Shown: positions 13,465 to 25,045 of the stretch, in pieces
Position numbering within the stretch: position 1 is the first letter of the stretch
Layout of the letters: each line of letters opens with the position of its first letter
Source: Isoperla grammatica
Lineage: Eukaryota; Arthropoda; Insecta; Plecoptera; Perlodidae
Reading direction: 5' to 3'
NCBI GenBank assembly: GCA_945910005.1
Contig: OX246746.1
Location: 19,937,316 to 20,001,315, forward strand
DNA: 64,000 nucleotides
Notes under the pieces: model-generated
What the model was told of the DNA's origin: nothing
What the model saw: the letters and a program-made list of their open reading frames with translations, nothing else
Database searches by the model: none
Made by a program: the position numbers and the translations under genes

Positions 13465-14745
13465 TTCAACCCAATATGTCAATAAACTTATTCCAAACGT
13501 TCAGTTTACTTCTCCCACTCTCTGTAATGCCCCAACAGCAATTCCGAGGGCAGTTCAACCCACTGCGTCAATAAACTTATTCCAACAGTTCTCAGTTTAC
13601 TTCTCCCACTCTCTGTAACGCCCCAACAGCAATTCCGAGGGTGGTTCAACCCAATGTGTCACTAAACTTATTCCAACAGTTCTCAGTTTACTTCTCCCAC
13701 TCTCTGTAACGCCCCAACAGCAATTCCGAGGGTAGTTCAACCCAATGTGTCAATAAACTTATTCCAACAGTTCTCAGTTTACTTCTCCTACTCCCTGTAA
13801 CGCCCCAACAGCAATTCCGAGGGTGGTTCAACCCAATGTGTCACTAAACTTATTCCAACAGTTCTCAGTTTACTTCTCCCACTCTCTGTAACGCCCCAAC
13901 AGCAATTCCGAGGGTAGTTCAACCCAATGTGTCAATAAACTTATTCCAACAGTTCTCAGTTAACTTTTCTCTCTCCCTGTAACGCCCCAACAGCAATTCC
14001 GAGGGTAGTTCAACCCAATGTGTCAATAAACTTATTCCAACAGTTCTCAGTTAACTTTTCTCTCTCCCTGTAACGCCCCAACAGTAATTACGAGGGTAGT
14101 TCAACCCAATGTGTCAATAAACTTATTCCAACAGTTCTCAGTTAACTTTTCTCTCTCCCTGTAACGCCCCAACAGTAATTACGAGGGTAGTTCAACCCAA
14201 TGTGTCAATAAACTTATTCCAACAGTTCTCAGTTAACTTTTCTCTCTCCCTGTAACGCCCCAACAGTAATTCCGAGGGTAGTTCAACCCCATGTGTCAAT
14301 AAACTTATTCCAACAGTTCTCAGTTAACTTTTCTCTCTCCCTGTAACGCCCCAACAGTAATTACGAGGGTAGTTCAACCCAATGTGTCAATAAACTTATT
14401 CCAACTGTTCTCAGTTTTCTTCTCCCACTCTCTGTAACGCCCCAACAGCAATTCCGAGGGTAGTTCAACCCAATGTGTCTATAAACTCATTGCAACAGTT
14501 CTCAGTTTACTTCTCCCACTCTCTGTTACGGCCAATCAGCAATTCCGAGGGTAGTTCAACCCAATGTGTCAATAAACTTATTCCAACAGTTCTCAGTTAG
14601 TTCTCCCGCTCTCTGTAACGCCCCAACAGCAATTCCGAGGGTGGTTCAACCCAATGTGTCAATAAACTTATTCCAACAGTTCTCAGTTTACTTCTTCCGC
14701 TCTCTGTAACGCCCCAACAGCAATTCCGAGGGTAGTCCAGATCAG
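13446..14745 (+). repeat. 91-bp tandem array starting at the 3' end of gene B, about 14-15 units
   Basis: Units start near GTAACGCCCCAACAG and recur every 91 bp (starts at about 13,524, 13,615, 13,706, 13,797, 13,888, 13,979, 14,070 and onward). Unit one is the last coding segment of gene B. Each unit carries a version of TTCCGAGGGTAG (last codons plus stop) and most carry CAATAAACTTATTCC (poly(A) signal). Three units have ACTAAA or TATAAA instead. The last unit degenerates near 14,740. Confidence 0.97.
13481..13486 (+). promoter_or_regulatory. Poly(A) signal of gene B
   Basis: AATAAA, 17 bp after the TAG stop. It is the first of many copies repeated every 91 bp in the array that follows. 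Confidence 0.75.
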
Positions 14746-15895
14746 TGTAATGTGGTCATGTCAATCAACTTCTTCTAACAGTTACCGAGTTTTAGCACAA
14801 TTCGAATCTTTATACATAGACTACTTATAATGTGGTTCTATCTCTCTTTCTCTCAAAGTAAATGAAGTGATATCGGCACATCTAGCGTTGACAATTAATC
14901 AGGTGTGAAAGGTTAGTCCACTGTCTAAGGCCTCTAGGGGTCGATATTATCAAGGCCCGTGAAATCCACGCTTCTGATTGGTGGTTGCCACAGAGAATCC
15001 AAGTGAGTCCTGGGCTAAATAGCGGGCCGTCATATAACAGCGGGCCCTGGGCTCCTCAACCCACCCTGCGGAACACCCGATTTCTGTCGGTCAAAATTGC
15101 AGTAAAATGCTTTAAAATTGTCACAAAGTAAACCGAATTAAGTCGTCCCCTAGATAATCTAATGCTCTATCTTATTAATGTTACCAAATAAATATTTCCG
15201 TTTTTTAATTAGGTATCTAATTAAACTAGCATATTAACAGTAAACAATATGGCTGAAAAAGTGTGAGAAATTAAGATTTTCTGCATGTTACTTTCAAACA
15301 ACTTTTAAAATCGAAATTGTTGGTAGATATCGCAGCTAGATCAAGGTCTACAAATAACGAAACAAAATGTATACAAAATTCATGCCTTTCGATTGGATTT
15401 TATCCAAAAGTTATGAATTTTTCATGTATACTTTTTCGCTAAATGTAGACATTGATAATATCTAGCCGAGCAATCTTCCCACAATTTCGAATTTAGAAAT
15501 TCCTACAAACGAAAACCTCACTTATTCTCACGCTTTGCTGCCGCAGACAACAAAAACAAAGAGTCTCATAAGTATCCTCGCTAATAACTTAAACTGGCCA
15601 GAGAAAACGTGTTTTGATGCCTCCCGTGTCACGCTGCAGACGAAAGGTCACGGCCTTGAATGAGACTGTGACCTTCTGTCTGTGTCTGCGTCACTTTTAC
15701 ACTGTCCATCTGACAAACAAAAACAAGGCAACAATCTACACTAGCAAAGCTAAAAATTTGGATATTATTAAATTGATACTACCATCGGGCTTTTTAGCAG
15801 TGTGGGGTTCTACAAACCCTAGCGTATATGTAGTAATAGTAGTAGTAGTAGTATTCTTTATTAGCAACGGGGCGGGGCTACTGCCCCACAAGTGC

Positions 15896-16163
15896 AATAA
15901 AATAAAATAAAATAAAATAAAATAAAATAAAATAAAATAAAATAAAATAAAATAAAATAAAATAAAATAAAATAAAATAAAATAAAATAAAATAAAATAA
16001 AATAAAATAAAATAAAATAAAATAAAATAAAATAAAATAAAATAAAATAAAATAAAATAAAATAAAATAAAATACAATAAAATAAAATAAAATACAATAA
16101 AATAAAAAAAAATAAAAAAAAATAAAATCAAATAAAATCAAATAAAATAAAAAAAATAAAAAA
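15896..16163 (+). repeat. (AATAA)n pentanucleotide microsatellite
   Basis: About 50 copies of AAAAT/AATAA, perfect in the first 170 bp, then interrupted by C substitutions and A runs toward 16,163. It directly follows a short CAATAA and may have grown from a poly(A)-like retroposon tail. Confidence 0.98.
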
Positions 16164-17048
16164 ATTACGCATCGTTCTGCACACGAATGTAATACTGATT
16201 CTAGAGCTGTTAGTAGTTATAGTATTTGGTGTTTTACGACGTACTCGACAGCTGTCGCGTCGGCCAAACCTGGTAGATCCATTGCACATTGCTGGGGTCG
16301 TTATAAAGGAGTCAAAAATAAGGGAGTGGTTGGAAGGGTTTCATAAGGGGGCATGAAGCTAATTGATTGCAAGGAGGGCCGGTTAGTATGAAGAAGATTG
16401 TGAGAAAGTAAGAAGGGGAAACATGAGGACGCCACGAGATGAACAATGGAATTACAAGAGATGCACGAGAGCCCTCTTTGCAGGCACCTGTCACCACGAG
16501 GAGGAACTCACCTAGACAGGTAATAGTTCTAGAAGCTCATCACCTTCAATTTAATAATTTTTTGATACAAGACTATGCGGTCTTTGGGTATTTTAGCTCG
16601 TTATGTTGAAGACCTGAAAACTGTTGGGGTTTGTGGAACCCGAAGCTAGTGATAGAGATATTATGCTACTTTATATGCAAGCTATAACGTGTTGATAATC
16701 TCAGTTATTAATACTTTAAAGTATTAAAGCATATTTAGTTTACTATAGCAATTGCTGCATGTTTTAATCTATATAGATAACACCACCTAAGAACCACTGC
16801 AGTGCAAGCTAACAGTTAAATGTAGTATTTTTGTTTTAGAATAGAGTGAGGAAAATTAAAATAATAACAAAAACACTATGATTATCATAATAAATTACTA
16901 TTTTTCTATATTCTGTATCAAATTGGTTGAAGACAATGCAAGACAAAAATGATATATATTTATACACACGTCATTTGCAATAATTAATGTTTCTCTTTCA
17001 TCAAGATCTGCCTGTGAATGTGATGTTGCATAGCAGCATAGCTCTTAA

Positions 17049-17490
17049 AGGAATAATCAGGTGAAAAACTAAAAAATCACCAATGAGTCATAAGTGCATG
17101 AAAGTCAGTTATGTGTAAAATAGCAATTGCAACTTTTCTACACATCAAGTCACAAGAAAATTAACTGCAGGGCATTTTGTAGAAGTACACGTTCGTACTA
17201 AGAAGCATGTTATCGGTAGAGATACGATGCACATTAAACCTCCTGATCGATTTTTCATAACTCCCCTATTTTAGCGGTGGTTTTACTATCTCGAGGCAAC
17301 ATTTTTTTATATGGGAATTACCATGAGAAGAGTTGCTCGGTGCTACTTGGTAGCAATAAGCCAAAAAATCGCGTTTCCTTTAATTTTTTAACCGCCTGCT
17401 TTTAATGTATGGTATCATTTAGTCATGTTTTCTATTTGAGAATGGACATATACAGATGATAGTATTTTAGTTTTTCACCTGACTAACCCT
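17049..17490. mobile_element. TTAA-flanked (piggyBac-like) MITE, intact copy
   Basis: Flanked by TTAA at 17,045 and 17,491. Left end AGGAATAATCAGGTGAAAAA, right end TTTTTCACCTGACTAACCCT: near-perfect 25-bp terminal inverted repeats. No coding potential. The TTAA target suggests mobilisation by a piggyBac-type transposase (inference). Confidence 0.85.
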
Positions 17491-18211
17491 TTAAAAATGT
17501 ACACATAAAGACACCTGTTGCGAGCACCCTCGTACGTTGACCTTGCACGCGGGCTCGTGGGGGTGGAAAGGTGGAAGTGAGCCGGAGATGGCTGTAGCAA
17601 AGTGCGTCCTGACGCCAAGGGAAACTAGACTACAGCGTTTCGATATCTCGATGCCTCGTAGGTCGATTATTTATTTATTATTTTTATTTTATTGTAATTA
17701 AGGCCAGTGTAGGGCACAATGCCCTCTTTAGCCTGATGAGTGATGGATGATTGGTCGCGTAGGTCATAGAAGTTCGAATGGAAGGTTTTGAGAGATGGTA
17801 AATGAAAATCAAGTGACGTATATTAAAATAATATAGTATTGTTTATTTAAAAATGTGAAATGAGGCAGAAGATGCTGCGCTTCTACCCACAATATCGATT
17901 TTAAAACTTGTTTTAAATATACTAACAGGAAACCTTAATTCTCACTCTTCTTAAAGCTCTGACTCGCGGAGATTCGTAAGCTTAAAAGTATCTGAAACGG
18001 TTGTAAAATAGAAGCGACTGCATGCAGTGGTTTTTTGCAAAAACATATATACCCTTTTCAAGGTTTTAGGCTATTTAAAGTGGAGATGAGTTAGTAAACA
18101 TGTGTGAAACTCATATTGACCATGAGATGAGACCGCTGAAAGTAAAATAATAATGAAGTAGCCGCTACTCTAGCTGGACGTTTTCATGAAACCAGCATTC
18201 AATACTTTTAA

Positions 18212-18580
18212 GAGCGAAGGACACCTTTACGTCAAAAACCACAGAAAATCTTCATTTTGTAAGTATATCTGAAGATTGAAATACAAAATCGAAAATCTGA
18301 GAAAGTATAGCGCTGTGGTTTGGTAAGCCCTACATACTGAATGATAAATGTATCTAACATTATAATCAGAATGACTGTGATACTTATTTCCTTAGTAATT
18401 TAAGGAAATAATTATCACAGTCATACTGATTATAACGTTAAATACATTTATCATTAGGGCTTACCAAACCATGCACAGCGCTATGATTTCTCAGATTTTC
18501 GATTTTGTGTTTCAATCTTGTGGGATATAATTAAAAAATGGAAATGTTCTGCGGTTTTGACGTAGAGGTATCCTTCGCTC
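18212..18580. mobile_element. TTAA-flanked foldback MITE, copy 1
   Basis: TTAA at both ends, termini AGAGCGAAGG and CCTTCGCTCT. The two halves are long imperfect inverted repeats (TTTGGTAAGCCCTACAT and GGGCTTACCAAACCAT mirror each other). Almost the whole element can fold into one hairpin. Confidence 0.87.
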
Positions 18581-18889
18581 TTAAGTACAAGTTTCTTTAA
18601 ATGCATACGTGATAAAACGTGAATAGCTGCTTAAGAGCCTTGAACACGTCTTAACACATTATAGTCACGACTCACGACTGAGGCTCACAGTGCGGCGGAT
18701 GTCTGCACAGGTTAATGGCAATCTGCGTCAGCGAGATAACTCATGCTTAAAGCTACGTGGGAATAGCATTTCCATGCAATTGTAATTTTATAGCGTTTTG
18801 CAGCATCTATTTTTTGCCAACATCAATTAAAAAATTTGAGAATTCAGTTTTCTTACATTTTTATTTTTAAATTTTGTCATACTATTAAA

Positions 18890-19160
18890 ATTAAATTAAA
18901 TAAATTGTATTAATCATAAACAAAGTATAAATACTATGTTAAATAAAATAAAATAGGAATAAAGAAACCTTAGTTTCAGTCAGGAATAAATTGCATTCAT
19001 CATAAACAAAGTATAAATACGTACTATGTTAAATAAAATAAAATAGGAACAAAGAAACCTTAGTTTCAGTCAGGAATAAATTGCATTTATCATAAACAAA
19101 GTAAAAATACATGTTAAATAAAATAAAATAGGAACAAAGAAACCTTATAGTTTCAGTCAG
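18890..19160 (+). repeat. Three tandem copies of an about 95-bp AT-rich unit
   Basis: Each copy contains ATCATAAACAAAGTA, GTTAAATAAAATAAAATAGG, AAAGAAACCTTAGTTTCAGT and CAGGAATAAATTGCAT. Small indels distinguish the copies. It is followed to 19,365 by a loose repetition of CTCATGCATGTATCT. Confidence 0.88.
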
Positions 19161-19493
19161 GGGAGTAGACTCGGAGAAGTAACGGTATGCATGTATCTTA
19201 CTTAGTACACACTACACACCCTCATGCCTGCATATTATAGTACACCTTCATGCATACATGTATCTCATCGAACTCACTCAAACTTATCCGTGTATCGTAT
19301 CACACTCATGCATGTATCTCATCAAACTCAAACTCATGCGTGTATCTTATAGTACACCCTCATGATTGTAATTTATACTAAAAAACACAAGATTGTCGCC
19401 AATAATTAACAACATTAGAACCAAAAGTGTAACTATTTTGGTTGAATAATATTTGGAATACTTGGAAAGAAACCGATGGCTGTTGGTATGACT

Positions 19494-19602
19494 CAGCATT
19501 CGCCTTGTGACTGAGGAAAACCTCAGAAAAACCTTCAATCAGGACTGCCGGTGGGTGGTGTCGAGTTGACGACCTCCCGAATTAGTCTCGCGTCTTACCT
19601 CA
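19494..19602 (-). mobile_element. SINE head fragment, minus orientation
   Basis: The reverse complement has GGTAAGACGCGAGACTAATT, the B-box region and CCTGATTGAAGG, i.e. the 5' half of the same SINE family. Confidence 0.75.
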
Positions 19603-19915
19603 AGTCTGGTGGTAGCCTTTGAAGAAGTGTTTTCACCTCAGTACAATGAATATGACACAATCACCATGTGATAAACACACCCGCTGTTATTTTGCTTAGT
19701 ATCAATACATATTAATGTGTAACGTTTCTATTATTGCACTAAGAAAGAAGACGTACATATAGTTCATGTGCGATTCGAATCCATATCCCTTGATTCTAGA
19801 TGGGGCCGTCGTGAACAGTGAGCCAATAGAAGTTGAACAAGGAATCACCGATGACAAATGGTTTTCATTATTTCTTGCTTTAGGCACTGAACTAAAACGA
19901 ATATTGTCAATACTG

Positions 19916-20170
19916 CAGGCTCAGTGGTAAGACGCGAAACTCTAATTCAGGAGGTCGTGGTTCGATTCCGGCCACCGGCAATCCTGACTGAAGGTTTTTC
20001 CGAGGTTTTCGTCAGTCGTAGAGGAGAAGCTGGGATTCAATCTTAGGGCATTCCTTTCCTTCCCAACTATCCAAACACCCTAACATACCCGTTTAGTCAC
20101 CTGAAGAGGGGCACATCAGGTAAAGCTGTTGTGTACCGTACCCTATAACAGGTATTCCTACGAAAAATAG
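19916..20170 (+). mobile_element. tRNA-derived SINE, nearly complete, upstream of gene C
   Basis: GGCTCAGTGGTAAGACGCGA, GTGGTTCGATTCCGGCCACC, CGGCAATCCTGACTGAAGG, CCTTCCCAACTATCCAAACA, GAAGAGGGGCACATCAGGTA, ATTCCTACGAAAAATA. It is the most complete copy in the window and ends about 275 bp upstream of the gene C promoter. Confidence 0.87.
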
Positions 20171-20444
20171 CGGAGTGTCACAAAACAACACACACATCTT
20201 ATGGATCAATGAAATGAAGTAATCGGAGGGAAAAAACGCGGTCTGTTGCCGTATAAGATGACTAGAGAGGTCAACTACACCATTGTTACCTTTACGTCCG
20301 GGTTTGAGCAAATTTGACCTTATCTTCTTAGCACTGCACAAAAAAACTAGTATTTCCTAGCAACGAAATTATTGAGATACACGGAAATAGACTGGGTTAA
20401 AGTTACCTTTGAAAGCCACCAACCTTGAGCGTGGGTTTCTGTAC

Positions 20445-20453
20445 TATATATTA
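20445..20453 (+). promoter_or_regulatory. Possible TATA box of gene C
   Basis: TATATATTA lies 58 bp upstream of the gene C ATG, a fitting spacing for a TATA promoter with a very short 5' UTR. A short direct repeat of AATCAAGCCA follows it. Confidence 0.45.
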
Positions 20454-20502
20454 TTGCGTGGAGCTAGTGAATCAAGCCATAGTGAATCAAGCCAGTGAGA
20501 AG

Positions 20503-21810
20503 ATGTACACAAAACTGTTCGTTGTTCTTGTTGTTGTGTTGTTGCCTTTAGTGGCGGCAATGCCGTATTTCCAAGAATTCTACGAAGGTAGGTGTCTCAT
20601 ATTCGGTTTAGTTGGGATCGTTTACCAAATCAGGTTTTTCTTTTCTTCCCCTTTTTTGATATTTGTTCATATATATGTATGTTTTACCTTTCCAATTCCC
20701 TTTCCCTCGTGGGGTTTATTTTTTCATAAACCATTTTCTTTACATTATATTTCTGTTTCTCTTTGCCTTTCGGTTCCATTTTATCTTTATTATGAGTAAT
20801 GATCTAACTTTCTTTTCATATTTATGTGTATTTCTTGTTTATACATTTTTTAAATCAATTTTAAATTTATAAAACAAACAATTTCTTCTTCAATTCTATT
20901 TCATTGTTTTTGTTCTCTTCTCAACATCAGTTTCTTTTGTTGTTATCTTTGCGATTTTACGATTATTTAATTATTAATTGTATAGTTATATTTATTGTGA
21001 TGTCCTCCTTTGTAAATCAGTATTATTACTGAAAAGGATAGACATTAAATAAATATGTTCATTATTATTTGTCTCCACATTTTTCATGAGAACAACAATA
21101 ATAATGACAAAAACATCTAACTGTGCACTGTAACATTAATCATGTTTTATATTTGAAGCAACGGGATTGATAATGAAGGCATAATTAATACTACAAAGGT
21201 ATATTTAATATATTTAAGCGTTCATCGTTTTTTTTGTGGGGGGGAATAATGCTATTAAGCAACATTCTACACACACCGATTTGTAGCTAAGTTATCGAAC
21301 ATCGTACGGTGGAATTCAGCGTTCATTGGAAAGCTTTGCAGACCATAATACAATAGTTTTGCCCATGTAAATGTAAATTAATTATTGTCTATTAGTAGTA
21401 TAGTTCCATTATAGTTGTGGCAACTTTGTTCTCCGTGTAGTGTCTACTGTCTAAGTCTTCTTGTTCTAGATGTGCCTGATCAGGTAGTTCGAGTGAGGAG
21501 ATCCCCTCTGGCGGCGGCGCAGTTCGGTTACGGACGTAGAGGGTTTGGAGGCGGTGGCTTCGGAGGCGGCCGAAGAGGATACGGAGGCGGTGGCTTTGGA
21601 GGCGGTGGCTACGGAGGCGGCCGGGGAGGCTACGGAGGTGGCAGGGGAGGGTTCGGAGGTGGTGGGGGAGGGTTCGGGGGCGGCCAGTCTGCGGCTCAAA
21701 GCTCAGCGTCTAGTCAGAGCTTTGGGGGTAACATCGGTGGCCTTGGCTTCAGCGCCTCAGCGTCCCAAGCCAGCAGCTCGAGCTTCGGGGGTGGCTTCGG
21801 CAGAAAGTAA
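20503..21810 (+). CDS. Secreted glycine-rich precursor, gene C (141 aa, RVRR site, GRK end)
   Basis: Exons 20503-20587 and 21470-21810. Exon 1: MYTKLFVVLVVVLLPLVAAM followed by PYFQEFYE, a signal peptide plus the start of a propeptide, ending GAAG/GTAGGT in phase 1. Exon 2 (acceptor TTGTTCTAG): DVPDQVVRVRR/SPLAAAQFGY, then about 50 residues of GGxGG repeats with F, Y and R, then SAQSSASSQSFGG and SASQASSSSFGGGFGRK. RVRR is a furin-type cleavage site. The terminal G-R-K would allow removal of the basic residues and C-terminal amidation (inference). The 3' UTR is split: donor at 21816/21817, exon resumes at 22962, AATAAA at 23073. Paralog of gene D 4.5 kb downstream. Candidate roles are a glycine-rich antimicrobial peptide or a structural secreted protein; the sequence does not decide. 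Confidence 0.9.
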
Positions 21811-23095
21811 ACAAAGGTGAGACAAGAAATTAGTAGAGATAGTGGAAATTGCTGTTTACGAAATTCGCGTGATTTTCAAAAAGGTTAACTTAGTGATGAA
21901 ACGTAATATCCTTTACCAATTATGTAATTTTGAGCAGGAAAATCAATAATTCGAGACGCAGAATTTTCGAAAATATACTTTAAGCGCGAAATCACGAAAG
22001 AAATTCAATAAAATATACGCCAACCACGAGATAACTCGCAAAAGTGTATTTTTAAACGAAAATAATTAAAACGCTATACGATTTCAAATTTTTTGCTTTT
22101 AAGTTGGTAAAGAACTACAAGCAATACCAGCGCCATAGTTTTTTTTTTTTAATCGAGTATTTATCATTTTTGGAATCGAGTTAAATTATTATCATGATGA
22201 AATAAGAAAAATCGCAACAAAAAAAAAAACACGCGATTTTGCATTTACGAAACCAAATTTTAATTTTAATACTACCATTTTCCATTACCTCTCCGGAAGC
22301 CGGCTGGCAGGGGGGCTGACGCATGCGCGGACTCCTCAATGCCAGCTGCGAACTAGTCTTCGGCACTCAACTCCAAGCAGGATTGGACGAGCAAACAAGA
22401 TAATGACTGGGTATACGCTTTAAAGCATCCAAGCAAATTAATGAACTGGCCTTGGAACCTTGAGTGAACCAGCAGGGCCACAGAATGTGTCATACACTCA
22501 TACTAACTATAAACTATCTCTTGGGATCGACGAAAGTAAATAACAATTCTAAAACACTAGGCCTATATCCCCACTATATACTTATAAATGATTGTCAATA
22601 ACGTAAGACCAATCACTTCAGTCAATCACAGTTCCGAGTGTGAATGTTAAAATGTACTGAGAAGCTTACTACGGAAGTAATACTTTATTGTAAAACAAGT
22701 TAATATTCGTATTGATTATGAAATAATGAATAAAATACGATGCTTTGGTGATTTCTCGAGGTTTATAAGTTCATACAAATAAAAGTGTGCGCCAAAAACG
22801 AAGACTGGCTCAATTTTAGTTTTCAATCCCCCCCCCCCCCTTCTCCCATTTCAGCTCGAAATTGCGTACAAAAGGTTTCTGTGTTTTATTAAATAGGCTT
22901 CTCTATTAAAATTAGAATAATACAAATAGTATGAATCCAATAATTGTGGTTACTGTTTCAGCTGTCAGCTGGAATCAAAGACGCAAGAGCCACGATAACG
23001 CTGATAACATATCTCCAGAAGAAGAACTAATGTACAAACAAATCTGATTATTCTAATATTATAATTTAAAACAATAAAGAAAAAATACAAAACAT
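21811..23095 (+). other. Gene C 3' UTR with intron and poly(A) signal
   Basis: After the stop the exon runs six bases and meets AAAG/GTGAGAC. The next exon follows TACTGTTTCAG at 22,962, and the AATAAA lies at 23,073-23,078 (context ACAATAAAGA). The intron is 1,145 bp, AT-rich, and includes a run of about ten C near 22,829. Confidence 0.75.
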
Positions 23096-23321
23096 TGTTA
23101 TTATTTTTATGCTTGAAAATTGAAATACATATTTACGTATCTATCATTTTACGTATGACTACAGTGCAGAACTCAAGTAGAAATACTCAGAGAAATTAAT
23201 TTTGTATTCTAAACAAAATTACAAAGAATTTCTCCATAAGTACATACCCACTTGTAAGAGTGGAGAGGCATGTTTGTATGTATACATCAACAGTGTTCTG
23301 TGAAAAGGTATTATTGTTACT

Positions 23322-23566
23322 GATAAGTGGATCAGCGGTAAGACGGTAAGACTTTTAATCAGGAGGTCACCGGTTCGATACCTGACTGAAGATGTTTTCC
23401 TCAGTCACAAGGTGAATCTGAGATTGAGTCCTACTAACATCCCTCGGAGATCCTTCCCAACTATCCATGAACATCCTAAGCGTTTTGTCCCGTTTAACCC
23501 GATAAAGGTGACAAGCTCATCCTACAGCACGAAATCATATTATTATTCCTACGAAGTGTATTTGTT
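23322..23566 (+). mobile_element. tRNA-derived SINE copy
   Basis: GGATCAGCGGTAAGACGGTA, CACCGGTTCGATACC, TTCCCAACTATCCATGAACA and ATTCCTACGAAG are all present. It lost the CCGGCAATC segment after the B box. Confidence 0.82.
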
Positions 23567-23846
23567 ATTGTTGCAGCTGGTAGCACAGAAACTGATGATA
23601 ACACCGTGTTATCTGTGCTAGTGGTAGCTAAAGTAATGTATGTGTTTATGTGATCATCAGTGTTCATTGTGCATTACTTGACGATCAGTATTAAATCAGT
23701 GTCTTTTCTTTGACTTCGAGAGATAAAATTACATTTTAATTGGAATTCAAGGACTACGTACGCTAGACAATGGCCACTCTAAATTGCTCTCTATAATTTA
23801 GGGGGGAGGGGGGGGGGGGGGTATTTTTGGGATGTGGGGCAAACCC

Positions 23847-23930
23847 ACAACAATCGGCTTAGTGTTATAGCATACGGAGGTCGCCGGTTCGATTCCTGCT
23901 CCCAACAATCCTGACCGGTGTGGATAAGAC
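23847..23930 (+). mobile_element. Possible SINE head fragment
   Basis: GGAGGTCGCCGGTTCGATTC followed by CAACAATCCTGACCGGTG resembles the SINE head up to the first tRNA-unrelated bases; the rest is absent. Confidence 0.5.
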
Positions 23931-24280
23931 TTCGAAATCAGCATCACTGAACCAGAACGTATCGACAGAGAACGGGATAAATGCCATGTAATGTTGCCAA
24001 ACTGTTTAAAAACATTTAATGATTATGGTGATATATGATGATTATTGTTGATTTATGTTTCTATTATTGAAATCGTGCTATTCGAGACGATGAGAGATGG
24101 AGAACAATTTAAAAAACCTATGCCTTATGCGGGATACGAACCCACAGTCCGCTTAGGACCCACCCGAAAGATATTGTTGAACAACTCGAACAAGAAACAT
24201 CGGGATTAAAAAGTCGCCAAGAATGATAGGGTATAAAATTAAAAAATGCATGTGTAGTGACATGAAGATAAGTTGAAAAC

Positions 24281-24608
24281 TAGAGATGCGGTACGATTAG
24301 AAAATGAAACTCGATAATCGCGACACCAAATTATCGCGATAAAATCGTGTTTTCCAGTTATATTTATGCTACATTGTTATTATCGACCGTGTACAATATA
24401 ACATAATAAAAACAGATAATAATTAGTAGAAATAGCAGTTGTGGCTTGTGTAAACCAGAGAATGGCTTGGGGCAAAGTCAAGCGACGATTTAAACGATCG
24501 ACAGAAAAATCGCGATTTCGGGGATGAAATAAAATCGTACGATTATCGTGATTTGAATTATGAAATCGATAGAAATCAAATCGATAGCGATAATCGGCCG
24601 CATTCCTA
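24281..24608. mobile_element. Old hAT-like MITE with ATCGCGAT-rich subterminal palindromes
   Basis: Left TAGAGATGCGGTACGATTA, right CGATAATCGGCCGCATTCCTA; interior rich in CGATAATCGCG palindromes. The ends differ by a few substitutions and no target duplication survives. Confidence 0.65.
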
Positions 24609-24973
24609 TTATAAAAAACACGAAATAGATGAGTATTGAAGAGTGATGAAAGATCAGTGTCGCTACCGCGTGTAACGTTTCGACTGAAGCGAAGGTTGTG
24701 GCCTTGGAATGGAGTTAACAGCCGAAATGAAACACACGTCACTCTCGCATCAGAGCAAATCAGGTTTTCCCGTGAGGAGTTACCCCGCACAAAACAACCA
24801 AAAGTGCGTAGCAGATTATGTAAACAAAACAACATTGAAATAACCGGTTATACCTGTAGATAGCTTAATTGTTAAAAAAGAAGAAGACATAATCTAGGGT
24901 TTGAAGTCGTCTTTGGAACACACAAAGCTTCGACCATCTTCACCTTGAACGGAGCAAAGACTAATTTGCTTGC

Positions 24974-24981
24974 TATAAATA
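24974..24981 (+). promoter_or_regulatory. TATA box of gene D
   Basis: TATAAATA, 72 bp upstream of the gene D ATG, the same octamer as upstream of gene A. Confidence 0.6.
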
Positions 24982-25045
24982 TTCTGCTGAGGCTCTCGAC
25001 TAAACCACAGTATCGTAAGGATTTGTGAAGCTAGGTAGTGTTACC

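Larger units (their letters stand above)
14746..20440. other. Intergenic between genes B and C
   Basis: Holds the (AATAA)n microsatellite, two TTAA-flanked MITEs, a triplicated about 95-bp unit and two SINE copies. No exon-like ORF with splice sites was found. Confidence 0.55.
23100..24970. other. Spacer between genes C and D
   Basis: SINE copy, a degenerate SINE head, a run of G near 23,803-23,822 and an old hAT-like MITE. No coding signal. Confidence 0.55.

Noticed and set aside
15736..16141. Phe/Ile/Leu/Tyr-repeat ORFs
   Set aside because: Translation of the (AATAA)n microsatellite.
21466..21699. Antisense Ser/Ala/Thr-rich ORF opposite gene C
   Set aside because: Mirror of the (GGX)n coding exon; the same happens opposite gene D.
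24380..24835. 151-codon minus-strand ORF
   Set aside because: It runs through the palindromic end of an old hAT-like MITE and shows no domain; chance ORF.
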